The notes: generated by a model not told the origin, from the sequence alone. A DNA stretch of 64,000 bases from Pontibacter amylolyticus (GCF_014638845.1 NZ_BMFP01000007.1:124412-188411); one strand, 5' to 3'; positions 25,190 through 34,395 are shown, numbered from the stretch's first letter. Numbers and translations: made by a program.

Positions 25190-25903
25190 CTAATAGCCGG
25201 TCGTGAGGTTAAAGTCTTCTACCTTTGAATCGAGCACTTTGCCGTTTTCGCACTTGAGTACGCGGTGCGGGTAGCGGTTGATGATCTCGTAGTTGTGGGT
25301 AGCCATCAGGACGGCCGTGCCACTGTTGTTGATCTCGTTGAAGAGCTGCATGATGCCGTCGGCCACGATCGGGTCGAGGTTACCGGTCGGTTCGTCGGCC
25401 AGCAGGATGACCGGCTCGTTGAGGAGCGCGCGGGCCACCACAATGCGCTGCTGCTCACCTCCGGACAATTGGTGTGGCAGTTTGTTGGCAGCGGCATCGA
25501 GTCCTACGCGCATGAGCACTTCTGTGATGCGCTGCTTGCGCTTCGACTTGTCTTTCCAGCCAGTCGCTTTCAATACAAAGGCCAAATTCTCCGCCACCGT
25601 GCGGTCAAAGAGTAACTGGAAATCCTGAAACACGATGCCGATCTTGCGGCGCAGGTAGGGCACCTGCTTGCGCGGAAGCTTGCTTAGCTTAAAATCGGCA
25701 ATGTGACCTACGCCAGTTTGGAGCGGCAGGTCACCGTAAAGGGTTTTGAGCAGCGAGCTTTTACCGCTACCGGTGCGCCCTACCAGGTATACGAACTCCC
25801 CTTTGTCAATGTCGAAGTTGACACTGCTTAGCACGGTGTTCACATCCTGGTATATAGCCACGTCACGCAGTGACACCACAGGGGTAGAAGAAGAAAAGCT
25901 CAT
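25190..25903 (-). CDS. ftsE: Cell division ATP-binding protein FtsE
   Basis: 237 aa. ABC ATPase with Walker A GRTGSGKSS, Q-loop VFQDFQLLFDRTV, signature LSGGEQQRIVVARA and Walker B VILLADEPTGNLDP. The LLFDRTV and GNLDP features are those of FtsE, which works with the membrane protein FtsX to activate cell-wall hydrolases at division. ftsX is not in the window. The gene lies 6 bp after a conserved-looking 67-aa ORF that is probably co-transcribed. Confidence 0.9.
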   Translation of the reverse strand: MSFSSSTPVVSLRDVAIYQDVNTVLSSVNFDIDKGEFVYLVGRTGSGKSSLLKTLYGDLPLQTGVGHIADFKLSKLPRKQVPYLRRKIGIVFQDFQLLFDRTVAENLAFVLKATGWKDKSKRKQRITEVLMRVGLDAAANKLPHQLSGGEQQRIVVARALLNEPVILLADEPTGNLDPIVADGIMQLFNEINNSGTAVLMATHNYEIINRYPHRVLKCENGKVLDSKVEDFNLTTGY

Positions 25904-25909
25904 AAGATA

Positions 25910-26113
25910 TTAAATGTCTAGTTGCTGCAGTTTACCAAACTCAAGGGACTCAATCAGCGCAGCCAGTGCCTCTTCTTTCCCCTCCAGCCCGTAGCGGTCC
26001 AGGTTCTTGAGTGGGCGGTCTGCCCTGAAATAGGCAATCAGCACGAAATTGTCGTCGCGCAGCTGAATGTAATCCGGAATTTTGGCTTTGCCCTTTACTT
26101 TGATGATGTACAT
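25910..26113 (-). CDS. Small hypothetical protein upstream of ftsE
   Basis: 67 aa, MYIIKVKGKAKIPDYIQLRD followed by an acidic-basic mixed C-terminus. No signal or membrane segment. Codon use is protein-like and it ends 6 bp before ftsE on the same strand, so it is likely a real first gene of the operon. The family was not recognised. Confidence 0.65.
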   Translation of the reverse strand: MYIIKVKGKAKIPDYIQLRDDNFVLIAYFRADRPLKNLDRYGLEGKEEALAALIESLEFGKLQQLDI

Positions 26114-26118
26114 CTTCT

Positions 26119-26262
26119 TTTGAATGAATAATGAGTAATGACTAATGAATAGTTGTCAAGTATATAATGAGTAATGATTAACGGGAAATAATGTTTTAAG
26201 CTTTCGCCCCAGACACTATTCCCAGTTAATCACTACTCATTATTCATTAGTCATTACTTATT
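26119..26262. repeat. Long near-palindromic repeat (taatgaataatgag family)
   Basis: The left half (about 26133-26195) and right half (about 26205-26260) are inverted copies, sharing for example agtaatgactaatgaata exactly. It can form one long hairpin between fsa and the ftsE operon. Confidence 0.85.
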
Positions 26263-26910
26263 TCCTTTGGCGTGGTCAGCTAGGAATTTCTGCAGGCCGA
26301 TGTCAGTCAGTGGGTGGTTCAGCAGACCGGTGATCACAGACAGCGGGCAGGTTACCACATCGGCACCCAGCTCAGCGCACTGCACCAGGTGCATCACGTG
26401 ACGCACAGAAGCCGCCAGTACTTGCGTCTGGTAGCCGTAGTTGCCGTAAATGTGCACGATCTGCTCGATCAGCTGCAAACCATCTGTTGACACGTCGTCC
26501 AGACGGCCTACGAACGGAGACACATAAGTAGCACCTGCCTTGGCAGCCAGAATAGCCTGACCGGCAGAGAACACCAGCGTGCAGTTGGTTTTGATGCCGC
26601 GCTCGCTGAAGTGACGGATCGCCTTCACGCCTTCGCGCGTCATCGGCACCTTCACCACGATGTTCGGGTGCAGTTCAGCCAGCAGTTCGCCTTCGCGTAC
26701 CATGCCGTCGAAGTCCGTTGCGATCACTTCGGCGCTGATGTCGCCATCCACGATCTCGCAAATCTGCTTGTAGTGCGCCATCACGTTGTCGTGACCGAAG
26801 ATGCCTTCTTTGGCCATCAGCGATGGGTTGGTGGTAACACCGTCGAGCACACCGAGGTCGTGCGCTTCCTGAATTTCCTGCAGGTTTGCAGTATCAACAA
26901 AGAATTTCAT
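26254..26910 (-). CDS. fsa: Fructose-6-phosphate aldolase / transaldolase-like protein
   Basis: 218 aa, the size of the short TalC/FSA family rather than long transaldolases. [20 protein letters not shown] and [14 protein letters not shown] start the barrel; the Schiff-base lysine lies in NIVVKVPMT, and SPFVGRLDD and QVLAASVRH are family motifs. It either cleaves fructose 6-phosphate or acts as transaldolase; sequence alone cannot decide. The stop lies in the adjacent inverted repeat. A good promoter lies upstream. Confidence 0.88.
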   Translation of the reverse strand: MKFFVDTANLQEIQEAHDLGVLDGVTTNPSLMAKEGIFGHDNVMAHYKQICEIVDGDISAEVIATDFDGMVREGELLAELHPNIVVKVPMTREGVKAIRHFSERGIKTNCTLVFSAGQAILAAKAGATYVSPFVGRLDDVSTDGLQLIEQIVHIYGNYGYQTQVLAASVRHVMHLVQCAELGADVVTCPLSVITGLLNHPLTDIGLQKFLADHAKGNK

Positions 26911-26935
26911 AATGCTGAGGATGTAGATTTTCCTA

Positions 26936-26943
26936 CAAATCTA
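26936..26943 (-). promoter_or_regulatory. Bacteroidota -7 box for fsa
   Basis: Minus-strand TAGATTTG matches TAnnTTTG; a TTTG lies 18 bp further upstream (inside ttttgac) as a -33 element. The leader would be about 21 nt. Confidence 0.7.
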
Positions 26944-27103
26944 ACGCAATATGCCCTAAGTCAAAAGACATTGTATAAAAGATGCGGGACAATTGAGGTA
27001 TAGGACCTCTGAGACGGGTTAACCTACTGCCGGACAGAGTTTAGGAAAGGTCATGGCGGGGCTAAAACAAAAGACCGGCAGAGGGCCGGTCAGAAAAGTA
27101 TGG

Positions 27104-27208
27104 GCAAAAAAAAGTGGCAAACCAACATCGCGCCGCATCAACCATCTACCCTTGCTGCCTTCCGGCCCTGGGGGAGTTCGACGGGAGCTGGCCGTGCCGA
27201 TTTGCCGT
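27104..27208 (-). ncRNA. ffs: Signal recognition particle RNA (small bacterial/4.5S type)
   Basis: Read on the minus strand, the segment contains the universal SRP domain IV core (ccagggccggaaggcagcaa, between 27150 and 27172). The ends pair: GGCAAA at the 5' end (27201-27206) with TTTGCC at the 3' end (27116-27121), and an 8-T run follows at 27106-27113. A perfect -7 box lies 5 nt upstream of the predicted 5' end. About 100 nt, the expected size for the form without an Alu domain. It pairs with Ffh encoded at 8.5-9.9 kb. Confidence 0.93.
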
Positions 27209-27210
27209 TA

Positions 27211-27218
27211 CAAAGGTA
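27211..27218 (-). promoter_or_regulatory. Bacteroidota -7 box for the SRP RNA gene
   Basis: Minus-strand TACCTTTG matches TAnnTTTG. The predicted 5' end of the RNA is 5 nt downstream, which gives an internal spacing ruler for other promoters in the window. Confidence 0.75.
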
Positions 27219-27365
27219 CGAAGAATCCCTTTCGGTGCAAGCATATTCTAAAGAATTATCCATTACAATTACCAGTGAGAGCCAATCGCCCTACTAATCA
27301 GGTTGTTTAGTTTTTTGATCGCCTATACCTATGGTGAGAGGGGAGGAAAGGCTTCGCGGCGTCTT

Positions 27366-27385
27366 CCAGACACGCGAGTGTCTGG
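27366..27385. repeat. Short perfect hairpin
   Basis: ccagacac-gcga-gtgtctgg: 8-bp arms and a 4-nt loop. REP-like, within the repeat island and not followed by a T-run, so not an obvious terminator. Confidence 0.6.
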
Positions 27386-27517
27386 TTAGCTGTTTAGGTA
27401 TAGCTTGCCTGAACCAGGATTTACAGAATTAGTGGATTTGCAGGATGCCTGTGCACGAATGTCATCCCCCTGCCCCCTTCTCTGTCGAGGGCCCCTCCCC
27501 CCAGGCGGGGAATCACC

Positions 27518-27660
27518 TCCCCTAACCCCTCCTAATAACAGGAGGGAGACTTTCTGCTGCTACCAATTCACAGGTATAGGCACTGTAGTTCCTGTTTTGC
27601 TATACCGGGTCCAACCACCCCTAACCCCTCCTTGTCTAAGGCGGGGAATCCGTAACTGCC
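27518..27660. repeat. Two cccctaacccctcct element copies
   Basis: Two copies of cccctaacccctcct, each followed at short distance by a purine-rich segment (aggaggga in the first, aaggcggggaatc in the second). They resemble REP-like intergenic repeats. An incomplete relative (ccaggcggggaatc) precedes at 27500-27515. Confidence 0.65.
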
Positions 27661-27821
27661 ATCCCTCAGGTATATGCATCACAGTTACTGCCACACAACG
27701 CTGGCAAGTATAGCAAGATTAACTTGCACGCTGGCTATGAAACGAATCGCACTTGCCAGGTGCACCGATGACGATTTTGTGTTTGAGCGGTCAGCGAGTT
27801 TAAAATCGTCTTGATTTTTTT

Positions 27822-27880
27822 GCTTACTTTTTTCATCAAGGAAAAAAGTGAGTGCCCGCCGCACAGCGAAGCTATGCAAT
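27822..27880 (+). repeat. Dispersed repeat, copy 1
   Basis: This 59-bp segment matches the reverse complement of 63944-64000, including an identical agtgagtgcccgccgcaca block. The cttactttttt...aaaaaagtgag part can fold as a hairpin. Confidence 0.8.
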
Positions 27881-28150
27881 AGAAAAGGTGGCTATACCTG
27901 TAAGCCAGGCCTACGCCAGTTGTAAATTGGCCAGCGCGCAAACCACTAGTTGCGCTATCGCTAAACCTGTGGTACGATGCATGGGTGCAGCTATACCTAT
28001 ACCTCGTCCAGAGGCCCCACCAAAGCAGACAAGAGCGTAAACGCTTCCGCCGCCATACCACACGCCTTCCAATTCAACACAAAACCTCACCTTCGACACC
28101 TCTCTCAAAACATATCTCCCCTATTTTTGGCAAAAAAGCCTAATACACCT

Positions 28151-28158
28151 TACCTTTG
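28151..28158 (+). promoter_or_regulatory. Bacteroidota -7 box abutting guaA start
   Basis: TACCTTTG ends only 3 nt before the ATG at 28162. With the spacing seen at the SRP RNA gene, transcription would start at or next to the start codon (leaderless mRNA). Confidence 0.55.
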
Positions 28159-28161
28159 CGC

Positions 28162-29691
28162 ATGCCAGAAAAAATACTGATTCTCGACTTCGGCTCCCAG
28201 TACACCCAGTTGATCGCAAGACGGGTGCGCGAGCTAAATGTATATTGTGAGATTTACCCTTACAATAATGTTCCGGAACTCACGGAAGATGTCAAAGGCG
28301 TTATTCTATCGGGCAGCCCCTGCTCGGTGCGCGACAACGAACACCCAACGATTGACCTGAGCCAGTTCATGGGCAAACTCCCGCTACTGGGCGTGTGCTA
28401 TGGCGCGCAGCTGATCGCCTACGAGCACCAGGGCGAAGTAACCCCTTCCACCATCCGCGAATACGGCCGTGCCAGACTCACGGAGCTGCACACCGCTAAC
28501 CGCCTGATGAAAGAACTCACACCGGGTTCGGTGGTGTGGATGTCGCATGGTGACACGATCAAAGAAATTCCTGACAATTTTGAAGTAATAGCCAGTACGG
28601 AAACTGTGCGTGTGGCTGCTTACAAGCTGCGTGACCAGGAAACCTACGGCATTCAGTTCCACCCAGAGGTTACCCACTCCGACGAAGGCAAAACCCTGCT
28701 CCGCAATTTCGTGGTACACATCTGCGGTTGCAAGCAGGACTGGACGTCTGAGCAGTTTGTAGAAGCGACTGTAGCCGACCTGAAGCAGCAGTTGGGCAAC
28801 GACAAAGTGGTACTCGGACTTTCAGGCGGCGTGGATTCGAGCGTGGCCGCTATGCTGATTCACGAGGCGATCGGTAAGAACCTGTACTGCATCTTTGTGG
28901 ATAACGGACTGCTGCGCAAAGACGAGTTTGAGAACGTGCTGGACTCTTACAAGCACATGGGCCTGAACGTGAAAGGCGTCGACGCTAAAAACAGATTTTA
29001 TGACGCACTGGCCGGCATCTCCGATCCGGAAGGCAAACGCAAGGCCATTGGCCGCGTGTTCATTGAAGTGTTCGACGACGAGGCACACAAAATAGAGGAC
29101 GTGAAGTGGTTGGCGCAGGGCACCATCTACCCGGACGTGATCGAGTCGATGAGCGTGAAAGGCCCTTCTGCTACCATCAAGTCGCACCACAACGTGGGCG
29201 GTCTGCCGGACTTCATGAAACTGAAAGTGGTAGAGCCGCTGAAGGCGCTCTTTAAAGACGAGGTGCGTCTGGTAGGCAAAACCCTGAAAATCGACGACAA
29301 CATCCTCGGCCGTCATCCTTTCCCTGGTCCGGGTCTGGCGATCCGTATCCTGGGCGATATCACACCAGAAAAGGTACATGTATTGCAACAGGTAGACCAC
29401 ATCTTCATCAACAACCTGAAAAAGTCAGGTTTGTATGACGAGGTATGGCAGGCTGGCGCTATCCTGACGCCGGTGCAGTCGGTAGGTGTAATGGGCGACG
29501 AACGTACATACGAAAATGTGGTTGCCCTCCGCGCCGTAACGTCCATAGACGGCATGACAGCGGACTGGAGCCGTTTGCCGTATGAGTTCCTGGCTGATGT
29601 ATCGAACGAGATCATCAACAAGGTAAAAGGCGTAAACCGCGTCGTATACGACATCAGCTCGAAACCACCAGCTACCATCGAGTGGGAGTAA
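28162..29691 (+). CDS. guaA: GMP synthase (glutamine-hydrolysing)
   Basis: 509 aa from ATG 28162; two extra codons to a TTG at 28156 would lie inside the promoter box. The N-terminal class I glutamine amidotransferase has Cys79 in LGVCYGAQL and His in QFHPEVTHS. The ATP-pyrophosphatase domain has the PP-loop [12 protein letters not shown], and the C-terminal dimerisation domain ends KPPATIEWE. It converts XMP to GMP. No AGGTATA motif is present. A repeat-filled spacer follows. Confidence 0.96.
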   Translation: MPEKILILDFGSQYTQLIARRVRELNVYCEIYPYNNVPELTEDVKGVILSGSPCSVRDNEHPTIDLSQFMGKLPLLGVCYGAQLIAYEHQGEVTPSTIREYGRARLTELHTANRLMKELTPGSVVWMSHGDTIKEIPDNFEVIASTETVRVAAYKLRDQETYGIQFHPEVTHSDEGKTLLRNFVVHICGCKQDWTSEQFVEATVADLKQQLGNDKVVLGLSGGVDSSVAAMLIHEAIGKNLYCIFVDNGLLRKDEFENVLDSYKHMGLNVKGVDAKNRFYDALAGISDPEGKRKAIGRVFIEVFDDEAHKIEDVKWLAQGTIYPDVIESMSVKGPSATIKSHHNVGGLPDFMKLKVVEPLKALFKDEVRLVGKTLKIDDNILGRHPFPGPGLAIRILGDITPEKVHVLQQVDHIFINNLKKSGLYDEVWQAGAILTPVQSVGVMGDERTYENVVALRAVTSIDGMTADWSRLPYEFLADVSNEIINKVKGVNRVVYDISSKPPATIEWE

Positions 29692-29696
29692 TTTAA

Positions 29697-29880
29697 TGGA
29701 GTGATTTAGTGATTGAGTGAGTTAGTGATTGGTTAAATTGTTAAATGGCTGAATTGTTGATCTGGTTTCAACGAAGCTGCCGTTAGGTAGCGTGTAGGTT
29801 CAGTCTTTGATTTGATTGAATTAATCACTCACCAAATCAACAATCACTCATTCGCTAAATCACTCAATCACACAATCAAA
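29697..29880. repeat. Low-complexity inverted repeat (gatttagtgattgagtga family)
   Basis: A left part (29699-29765) rich in gagtgatttagtgattg and ttaaattgtta units is answered by an inverted right part (29813-29878) rich in caatcactc. It fills the guaA to TPR-protein spacer and ends 11 bp before the next ATG. Confidence 0.8.
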
Positions 29881-29890
29881 ATAAAACAAC

Positions 29891-31594
29891 ATGAAAAGAA
29901 GCTTACTGAAGCATGCAGCGGGTTTGCTGCTCGTGGCTGCATTTGCGCTGCCTGCACAGGCCCAGCAGGATTTCAGCACCACCTACAGCAATGGCAAGGT
30001 ACTGATAGAACAGGAGCGTTACGACAAGGCCATGGCCGAGCTTTTGCCTATCACGCAGGCTGGTCCCAAAAATCAATACGCTCCCGAAGCTTCCTACCTC
30101 TATGCCGTAGCCGCACTCAAGGCGAACAAGTTGCCCGAAGCCCGCCGTATGCTCCAGCAGTTGCAGGGGCAGCACCCGAACTGGCCTAACCAGCCCGAAG
30201 CAAGTTACCTGCTTGGTAATGTGCTTTTCGAGCAGGGTGATTACGAACAGGCGCTGGCTGAACTGAACAGCATCCGATCGTCCAAACTGCAGGCCGACGC
30301 CGAGAATCTGAAGCGGCACTACCTGATGCGGATCACAGACCGCGCAACCTTTGAGCAGCTGCTGCAACGCTACCCGGACGACAAAGCCGTGGCCCAGACC
30401 TTTGCCGATAAGCTGCTGGCTGGCTGGTACCGTCCTGAGGACAAAAATACCCTGGAAGACATTGTATCGAAGCACCGCCTAGACCGTAACCGATACCTGA
30501 GCGCCAACGCCATGCGCAAGCAGGCTTACAATGTAGCTGCTCTCCTGCCGTTTCAGCTGGACCAGGACCTGGGGCAGGCAGCACGCAAAAACCAGTTTGC
30601 CACGGACCTTTACGCCGGCATGAAGATGGCGCAGGACTCCCTTAAGCGACAGGGCATCAACATCAACCTGTATGCCTACGATGCTGGCACGGATACAACT
30701 GCTGTAAAAGGTCTCCTGGAAACTCCGGAGCTGAAGGGGATGGACCTGGTCATTGGCCCCGTTTACAGGTCATCGGCCAAAATTGCCGGTCGCTTTGCTG
30801 CCCAGAACAACGTGAATGTGGTCAATCCACTTTCCCAGGATCTTGAAGTGGCCGGTCAGAATCCGAATGTCTTCCTGTTTGAGTCCTCGGTGGCAACGCA
30901 GGCGCGACAGGCTGCTACTTACGCTTACAATACGTTTGAGCCAAAAACGGCTATCATTCTGTACGAAAACACCAAGGATGACATCGCCTTTAGCCAGTAT
31001 TACCGCGAGCAGTTCCTAAAGCTAGGTGGCAAAGTGGCGGCCTATAAAAAAATAAGCTCTGCACAGAGCGCTGCTACTGCCGCCGTTTTTAAGGAATTGA
31101 AACTGGAAGGTATAGGCCATCTGGCTGTCTTCTCCGACCAGATGACGGCTGCTGCCAATACAGTCAGCACGCTGCAGTCCAGAGCGGCCACTCTCCCACT
31201 GGTTACCTTCGAAAACTGGCTGGGGATAGGCCAACTGACGCTGCGCCAGTTAGACGACCTGGAGATCTACTTTGTCAATCCGAAATACATCGACCAGATG
31301 AGTCCGGCAGTGCAGCATTTCCGCAAAAGGTATGCCGCCAGGTATAACATGCCACCCTCGCCGTACGCGTATGCTGGCTTTGAGATGATGTATTACTTCG
31401 GAACCTTACTCCAAAACTACGGATCGCGCTTTAACCTGGCACTGGGTTCAGAGGGCCTCAGACCGGGTGTCTTCTACAAAGGGATCGGGTACACAGACCG
31501 CGCCGCCCAGAACGAAGTGCGTCGCGACAACCAGTTTATCCCGATCACTAAACTCGAGAACCTGCAACTGACGGTCGTGAATCCGGTCTTTTAA
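29891..31594 (+). CDS. TPR / type-I periplasmic-binding-fold protein (LpoA-like architecture)
   Basis: 567 aa. SP-I signal peptide (LLLVAAFALPAQAQQD), then TPR-like repeats (about 30-200: YLYAVAALKANKLPEARRML, YLLGNVLFEQGDYEQAL), then a type-I periplasmic-binding fold (about 210-567: NVAALLPFQLDQ, DLVIGPVYRSSA, NVVNPLSQD, AIILYENTKDD). Such proteins are usually called ABC substrate-binding, but no transporter genes are near. The TPR plus binding-fold layout is that of LpoA, an activator of peptidoglycan synthases in E. coli. No lipobox is visible. Function is unproven. Confidence 0.75.
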   Translation: MKRSLLKHAAGLLLVAAFALPAQAQQDFSTTYSNGKVLIEQERYDKAMAELLPITQAGPKNQYAPEASYLYAVAALKANKLPEARRMLQQLQGQHPNWPNQPEASYLLGNVLFEQGDYEQALAELNSIRSSKLQADAENLKRHYLMRITDRATFEQLLQRYPDDKAVAQTFADKLLAGWYRPEDKNTLEDIVSKHRLDRNRYLSANAMRKQAYNVAALLPFQLDQDLGQAARKNQFATDLYAGMKMAQDSLKRQGININLYAYDAGTDTTAVKGLLETPELKGMDLVIGPVYRSSAKIAGRFAAQNNVNVVNPLSQDLEVAGQNPNVFLFESSVATQARQAATYAYNTFEPKTAIILYENTKDDIAFSQYYREQFLKLGGKVAAYKKISSAQSAATAAVFKELKLEGIGHLAVFSDQMTAAANTVSTLQSRAATLPLVTFENWLGIGQLTLRQLDDLEIYFVNPKYIDQMSPAVQHFRKRYAARYNMPPSPYAYAGFEMMYYFGTLLQNYGSRFNLALGSEGLRPGVFYKGIGYTDRAAQNEVRRDNQFIPITKLENLQLTVVNPVF

Positions 31595-31668
31595 GGCTTT
31601 CGACATCACAAATCAGGGTATAGCACCCTGCTCAAATTATTTCATTCACTATCTAAGAACTCAGCATT

Positions 31669-32967
31669 ATGAAAATAGCGCCAATCAGCGAAGAACTTTT
31701 CCAGCGTGCACAACACTCCATACCAGGCGGGGTAAACTCCCCTGTTCGTGCCTTCAGAGCCGTGGGCGGCAATCCACGCTTCATGGTTTCAGCCAAAGGG
31801 CCCTATATGTACGACGAGGACGGCAACCGCTACATGGAGTTTATCAACTCCTGGGGGCCTATGATCCTGGGACATGCTGCTGAAATTGTGCAGGAAGCGG
31901 TGCAGCAGGCTATACCTAACTCCCTCTCGTTTGGTGCCCCTACCCGCAAGGAAATCGAGATTGCGGAGCTGATCGTGGACATGGTGCCATCGATTGAGAA
32001 AGTGCGCATGGTAAACTCCGGTACGGAAGCCACCATGTCGGCAGTGCGTGTGGCCAGAGGCTATACCGGCCGCAACAAAATGATCAAGTTCGAGGGCTGC
32101 TACCACGGTCACGGCGACTCTTTCCTGATCGCTGCCGGCAGCGGTGCCATTACGCTTGGCGTGCCGGACAGCCCGGGCGTGACGCAAGGCGTAGCCGCCG
32201 ACACACTCACAGCGCCATTCAACGATCTGGAAGCTGTTAAGACGTTGGTAGAAGCTAACAAAGATCAGATAGCAGCCATCATCCTGGAACCGGTTGCCGG
32301 CAACATGGGCTTGGTGCTGCCAGAAGCTGGTTTCCTGCAGGGTTTACGCGACCTCTGCACAAAAGAAGGCATCGTGCTGATATTTGATGAAGTGATGACA
32401 GGTTTCCGTCTGGCTCCAGGCGGAGCGCAGCAGCTGTTCGGTGTTACGCCGGATATGACCACACTGGGCAAGATCATCGGGGGCGGTATGCCAGTAGGCG
32501 CTTACGGCGGAAAGAAAGAGATCATGAACTTTGTGGCGCCAGCCGGACCAGTATACCAGGCAGGCACGCTCTCCGGCAACCCGATCGCCATGTCGGCAGG
32601 TATGGCCATGCTGCAGTACCTGCATGCGCACCCGGAGGTATACACGAACCTGGAGCAGACTACATCCAAAATGGTGAACGGGATGAAGCAGAACATGCAG
32701 GAACTGGGCATGAACTTCACGATTAACCACGTGGGCTCCATGTTCAGCATTTTCTTTACCGAGCAGCCTGTTACAGATTTCGAGAGTGCTAAAACATCGG
32801 ATACGGCTCTGTTTGGTCGTTACTTTAACGCTATGCTGCAGCGCGGCGTATACCTGGCCCCTTCGCAGTACGAGTCGCTGTTTGTGTCTACAGCCATTAC
32901 GGACGAGTTGGTACAAGAGTACCTCAAAGCTAACAGTGAGGCGTTAAAAGAGGCTTTACTGAGATAA
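31669..32967 (+). CDS. hemL: Glutamate-1-semialdehyde 2,1-aminomutase
   Basis: 432 aa, full length. AFRAVGGNPRFM and SIPGGVNSPVRAF form the N-terminal signature; MVNSGTEATMSAVRVARG binds the cofactor phosphate; FDEVMTGFR is followed by Lys268 in TTLGKIIGGGMPVGA, which forms the PLP aldimine. It makes 5-aminolevulinate for haem from glutamate semialdehyde. A rho-independent terminator lies right after. It contains several AGGTATA/TATACCT copies, unlike most other housekeeping genes in the window. Confidence 0.96.
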   Translation: MKIAPISEELFQRAQHSIPGGVNSPVRAFRAVGGNPRFMVSAKGPYMYDEDGNRYMEFINSWGPMILGHAAEIVQEAVQQAIPNSLSFGAPTRKEIEIAELIVDMVPSIEKVRMVNSGTEATMSAVRVARGYTGRNKMIKFEGCYHGHGDSFLIAAGSGAITLGVPDSPGVTQGVAADTLTAPFNDLEAVKTLVEANKDQIAAIILEPVAGNMGLVLPEAGFLQGLRDLCTKEGIVLIFDEVMTGFRLAPGGAQQLFGVTPDMTTLGKIIGGGMPVGAYGGKKEIMNFVAPAGPVYQAGTLSGNPIAMSAGMAMLQYLHAHPEVYTNLEQTTSKMVNGMKQNMQELGMNFTINHVGSMFSIFFTEQPVTDFESAKTSDTALFGRYFNAMLQRGVYLAPSQYESLFVSTAITDELVQEYLKANSEALKEALLR

Positions 32968-32988
32968 GCTATACCTTCATAATAAGAG

Positions 32989-33028
32989 AAAAAAGACGGC
33001 AGTTCAGAAATGGGCTGCCGTCTTTTTT
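32989..33028 (+). terminator. Terminator after hemL
   Basis: A 14-bp stem (aaaaaagacggcag / ctgccgtctttttt) with a 12-nt loop ending in a T-run. Confidence 0.88.
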
Positions 33029-33079
33029 CTTGCTATACCTATCATACCTACAAACAAGGTATAGCTTCACCCTCTAGAC

Positions 33080-33165
33080 TCAATCAACCATTCAACAATC
33101 TAATAATTTAGCAATTCAACAATTTAACAATACAGCAATTCTCTAATCCAACAATCAACCATTTT
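33080..33165. repeat. Low-complexity repeat (CAACAATTTAA family) before dcd
   Basis: Degenerate repeats of caaccattcaacaat, caacaatttaacaat and similar units fill the spacer directly upstream of dcd. No inverted partner lies on the other side of the gene. Confidence 0.7.
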
Positions 33166-33196
33166 GCTTACTTTTACAGTCATAACATTGCACCCC

Positions 33197-33733
33197 ATGA
33201 TTCTTACAGATAAGCAGATTTTAGCTGAGATTGAGAAAGGCACCATCCTGATTGAGCCATTCAAGCGCTCCGGCCTTGGCACCAACTCCTACGACGTACA
33301 CCTGGGCCGCTACCTGGCCACTTACCGCGACGAAGTGCTCGACGCCCGTCGTCACAACGAGATCGACGTGTTTGAGATACCCGAAGAGGGATTTGTCCTG
33401 CAACCCAATACGCTATACCTGGGCGTGACACTGGAGTACACGGAAACCCACGCACACGTGCCTTTCCTGGAGGGTAAGTCAAGCGTAGGCCGCCTGGGTA
33501 TCGATATCCATGCGACGGCCGGAAAAGGCGATGTAGGCTTCTGCAATACCTGGACACTGGAGATCTCCGTAACGCAGCAGGTGCGCGTATACCATGGCAT
33601 GCCGATTGGGCAGCTGATTTACTTTGAGGTAAAAGGTGGCATCGAGAACTACTACAACAGCAAGGCAAACGCTAAATACAACAACCGCACGACCAAACCC
33701 GTTGAGTCGATGATGTGGCGGAACGAGTGGTAA
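33197..33733 (+). CDS. dcd: dCTP deaminase
   Basis: 178 aa from ATG 33197; a TTG at 33164 would add 11 residues that are not part of the family. MILTDKQILAEIEKG is the usual start. GTNSYDVHLG, FLEGKSSVGRLGI and WTLEISV (with the catalytic glutamate) are family motifs. It deaminates dCTP to dUTP, feeding dTMP synthesis. A terminator follows the stop. Confidence 0.93.
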   Translation: MILTDKQILAEIEKGTILIEPFKRSGLGTNSYDVHLGRYLATYRDEVLDARRHNEIDVFEIPEEGFVLQPNTLYLGVTLEYTETHAHVPFLEGKSSVGRLGIDIHATAGKGDVGFCNTWTLEISVTQQVRVYHGMPIGQLIYFEVKGGIENYYNSKANAKYNNRTTKPVESMMWRNEW

Positions 33734-33753
33734 AATCCAAAATAAAATTAAAA

Positions 33754-33787
33754 AAAGAGGTCAAATGGTTCGCTATTTGACCTCTTT
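33754..33787 (+). terminator. Terminator after dcd
   Basis: A 13-bp stem with an 8-nt loop (ggttcgct) and flanking A/T runs. Confidence 0.88.
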
Positions 33788-33948
33788 GGCATTATTTCTG
33801 TACTATATAAGTCAGAATTCGACACTGAAGATTCAGCGAAAAAAATTTTAAATACCGGAATCATTTACAGACAACCCGCGTTTTAAAACTACGCTGCCTC
33901 AGAAACGAAATCTGGAAAAGCATTGAAAACACCAAAAACACTACAATT

Positions 33949-34395
33949 ATGAAAAAGCTACTGGCAATAACATTTATGGTATTCGGAACTGTATTCGGCG
34001 CATTCGCTACAGGTAATAATGTAACTGTTGTTGCTGAGAAGCGTGCCAATCACCTTTCTGAGCAGATGATTCGTGAACTACGTCTGAACAACTACCAGGC
34101 GAATAAGGTTAGAGAAATCAATCTGGATGTAGCAGCCCAAATCACTGAGATTGAGCAGAAGCACGCCGGAAATGAGCAGTTGATTGCGGAGAAGTGCAAA
34201 GATGTGCTGGCCGTACGTGACCTGGAGTTTGAAGATATCCTGAGCACTGTGCAGTACAACGACTACTTCGGCGATCGCAAAATGTACTCTAAGGTTGACC
34301 GTGAGTTCGTCTCAACTCTGAGCGAGCAAGACTCTCAGAACATGGCCACTAACGAGAAAGCCGATAAAAACGTAATTGCCTCTAACGCAAACTAG
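33949..34395 (+). CDS. Secreted hypothetical protein
   Basis: 148 aa with a clear signal peptide (MKKLLAITFMVFGTVFGAFA). The mature part is helical and charged (LSEQMIRELRLNNYQANKVREI), with a low-complexity, Asn/Asp-rich C-terminus. It resembles small periplasmic Bacteroidota proteins with CpxP-like helical hairpins, but no family is recognised with confidence. It converges with gldC through a shared terminator. Confidence 0.75.
   Translation: MKKLLAITFMVFGTVFGAFATGNNVTVVAEKRANHLSEQMIRELRLNNYQANKVREINLDVAAQITEIEQKHAGNEQLIAEKCKDVLAVRDLEFEDILSTVQYNDYFGDRKMYSKVDREFVSTLSEQDSQNMATNEKADKNVIASNAN

Larger units (their letters stand above)
27219..28150. other. Gene-free, repeat-rich island
   Basis: More than 900 bp with no credible gene. 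It contains seven or more AGGTATA/TATACCT copies, a perfect hairpin with 8-bp arms and GCGA loop at 27366-27385, two copies of a cccctaacccctcct element near 27520 and 27615, and a repeat at 27822-27880 shared with the window's right end. Several open frames across it are not protein-like. Confidence 0.7.

Noticed and set aside
27053..27310. 85-aa ORF across the SRP RNA gene
   Set aside because: It overlaps a structured RNA on the other strand and lacks protein-like composition.
33080..33165. Regularly spaced CAACAATT-type units resembling a CRISPR array
   Set aside because: Units are degenerate, short and without unique spacers; no cas genes are nearby. It belongs to the low-complexity repeat family.
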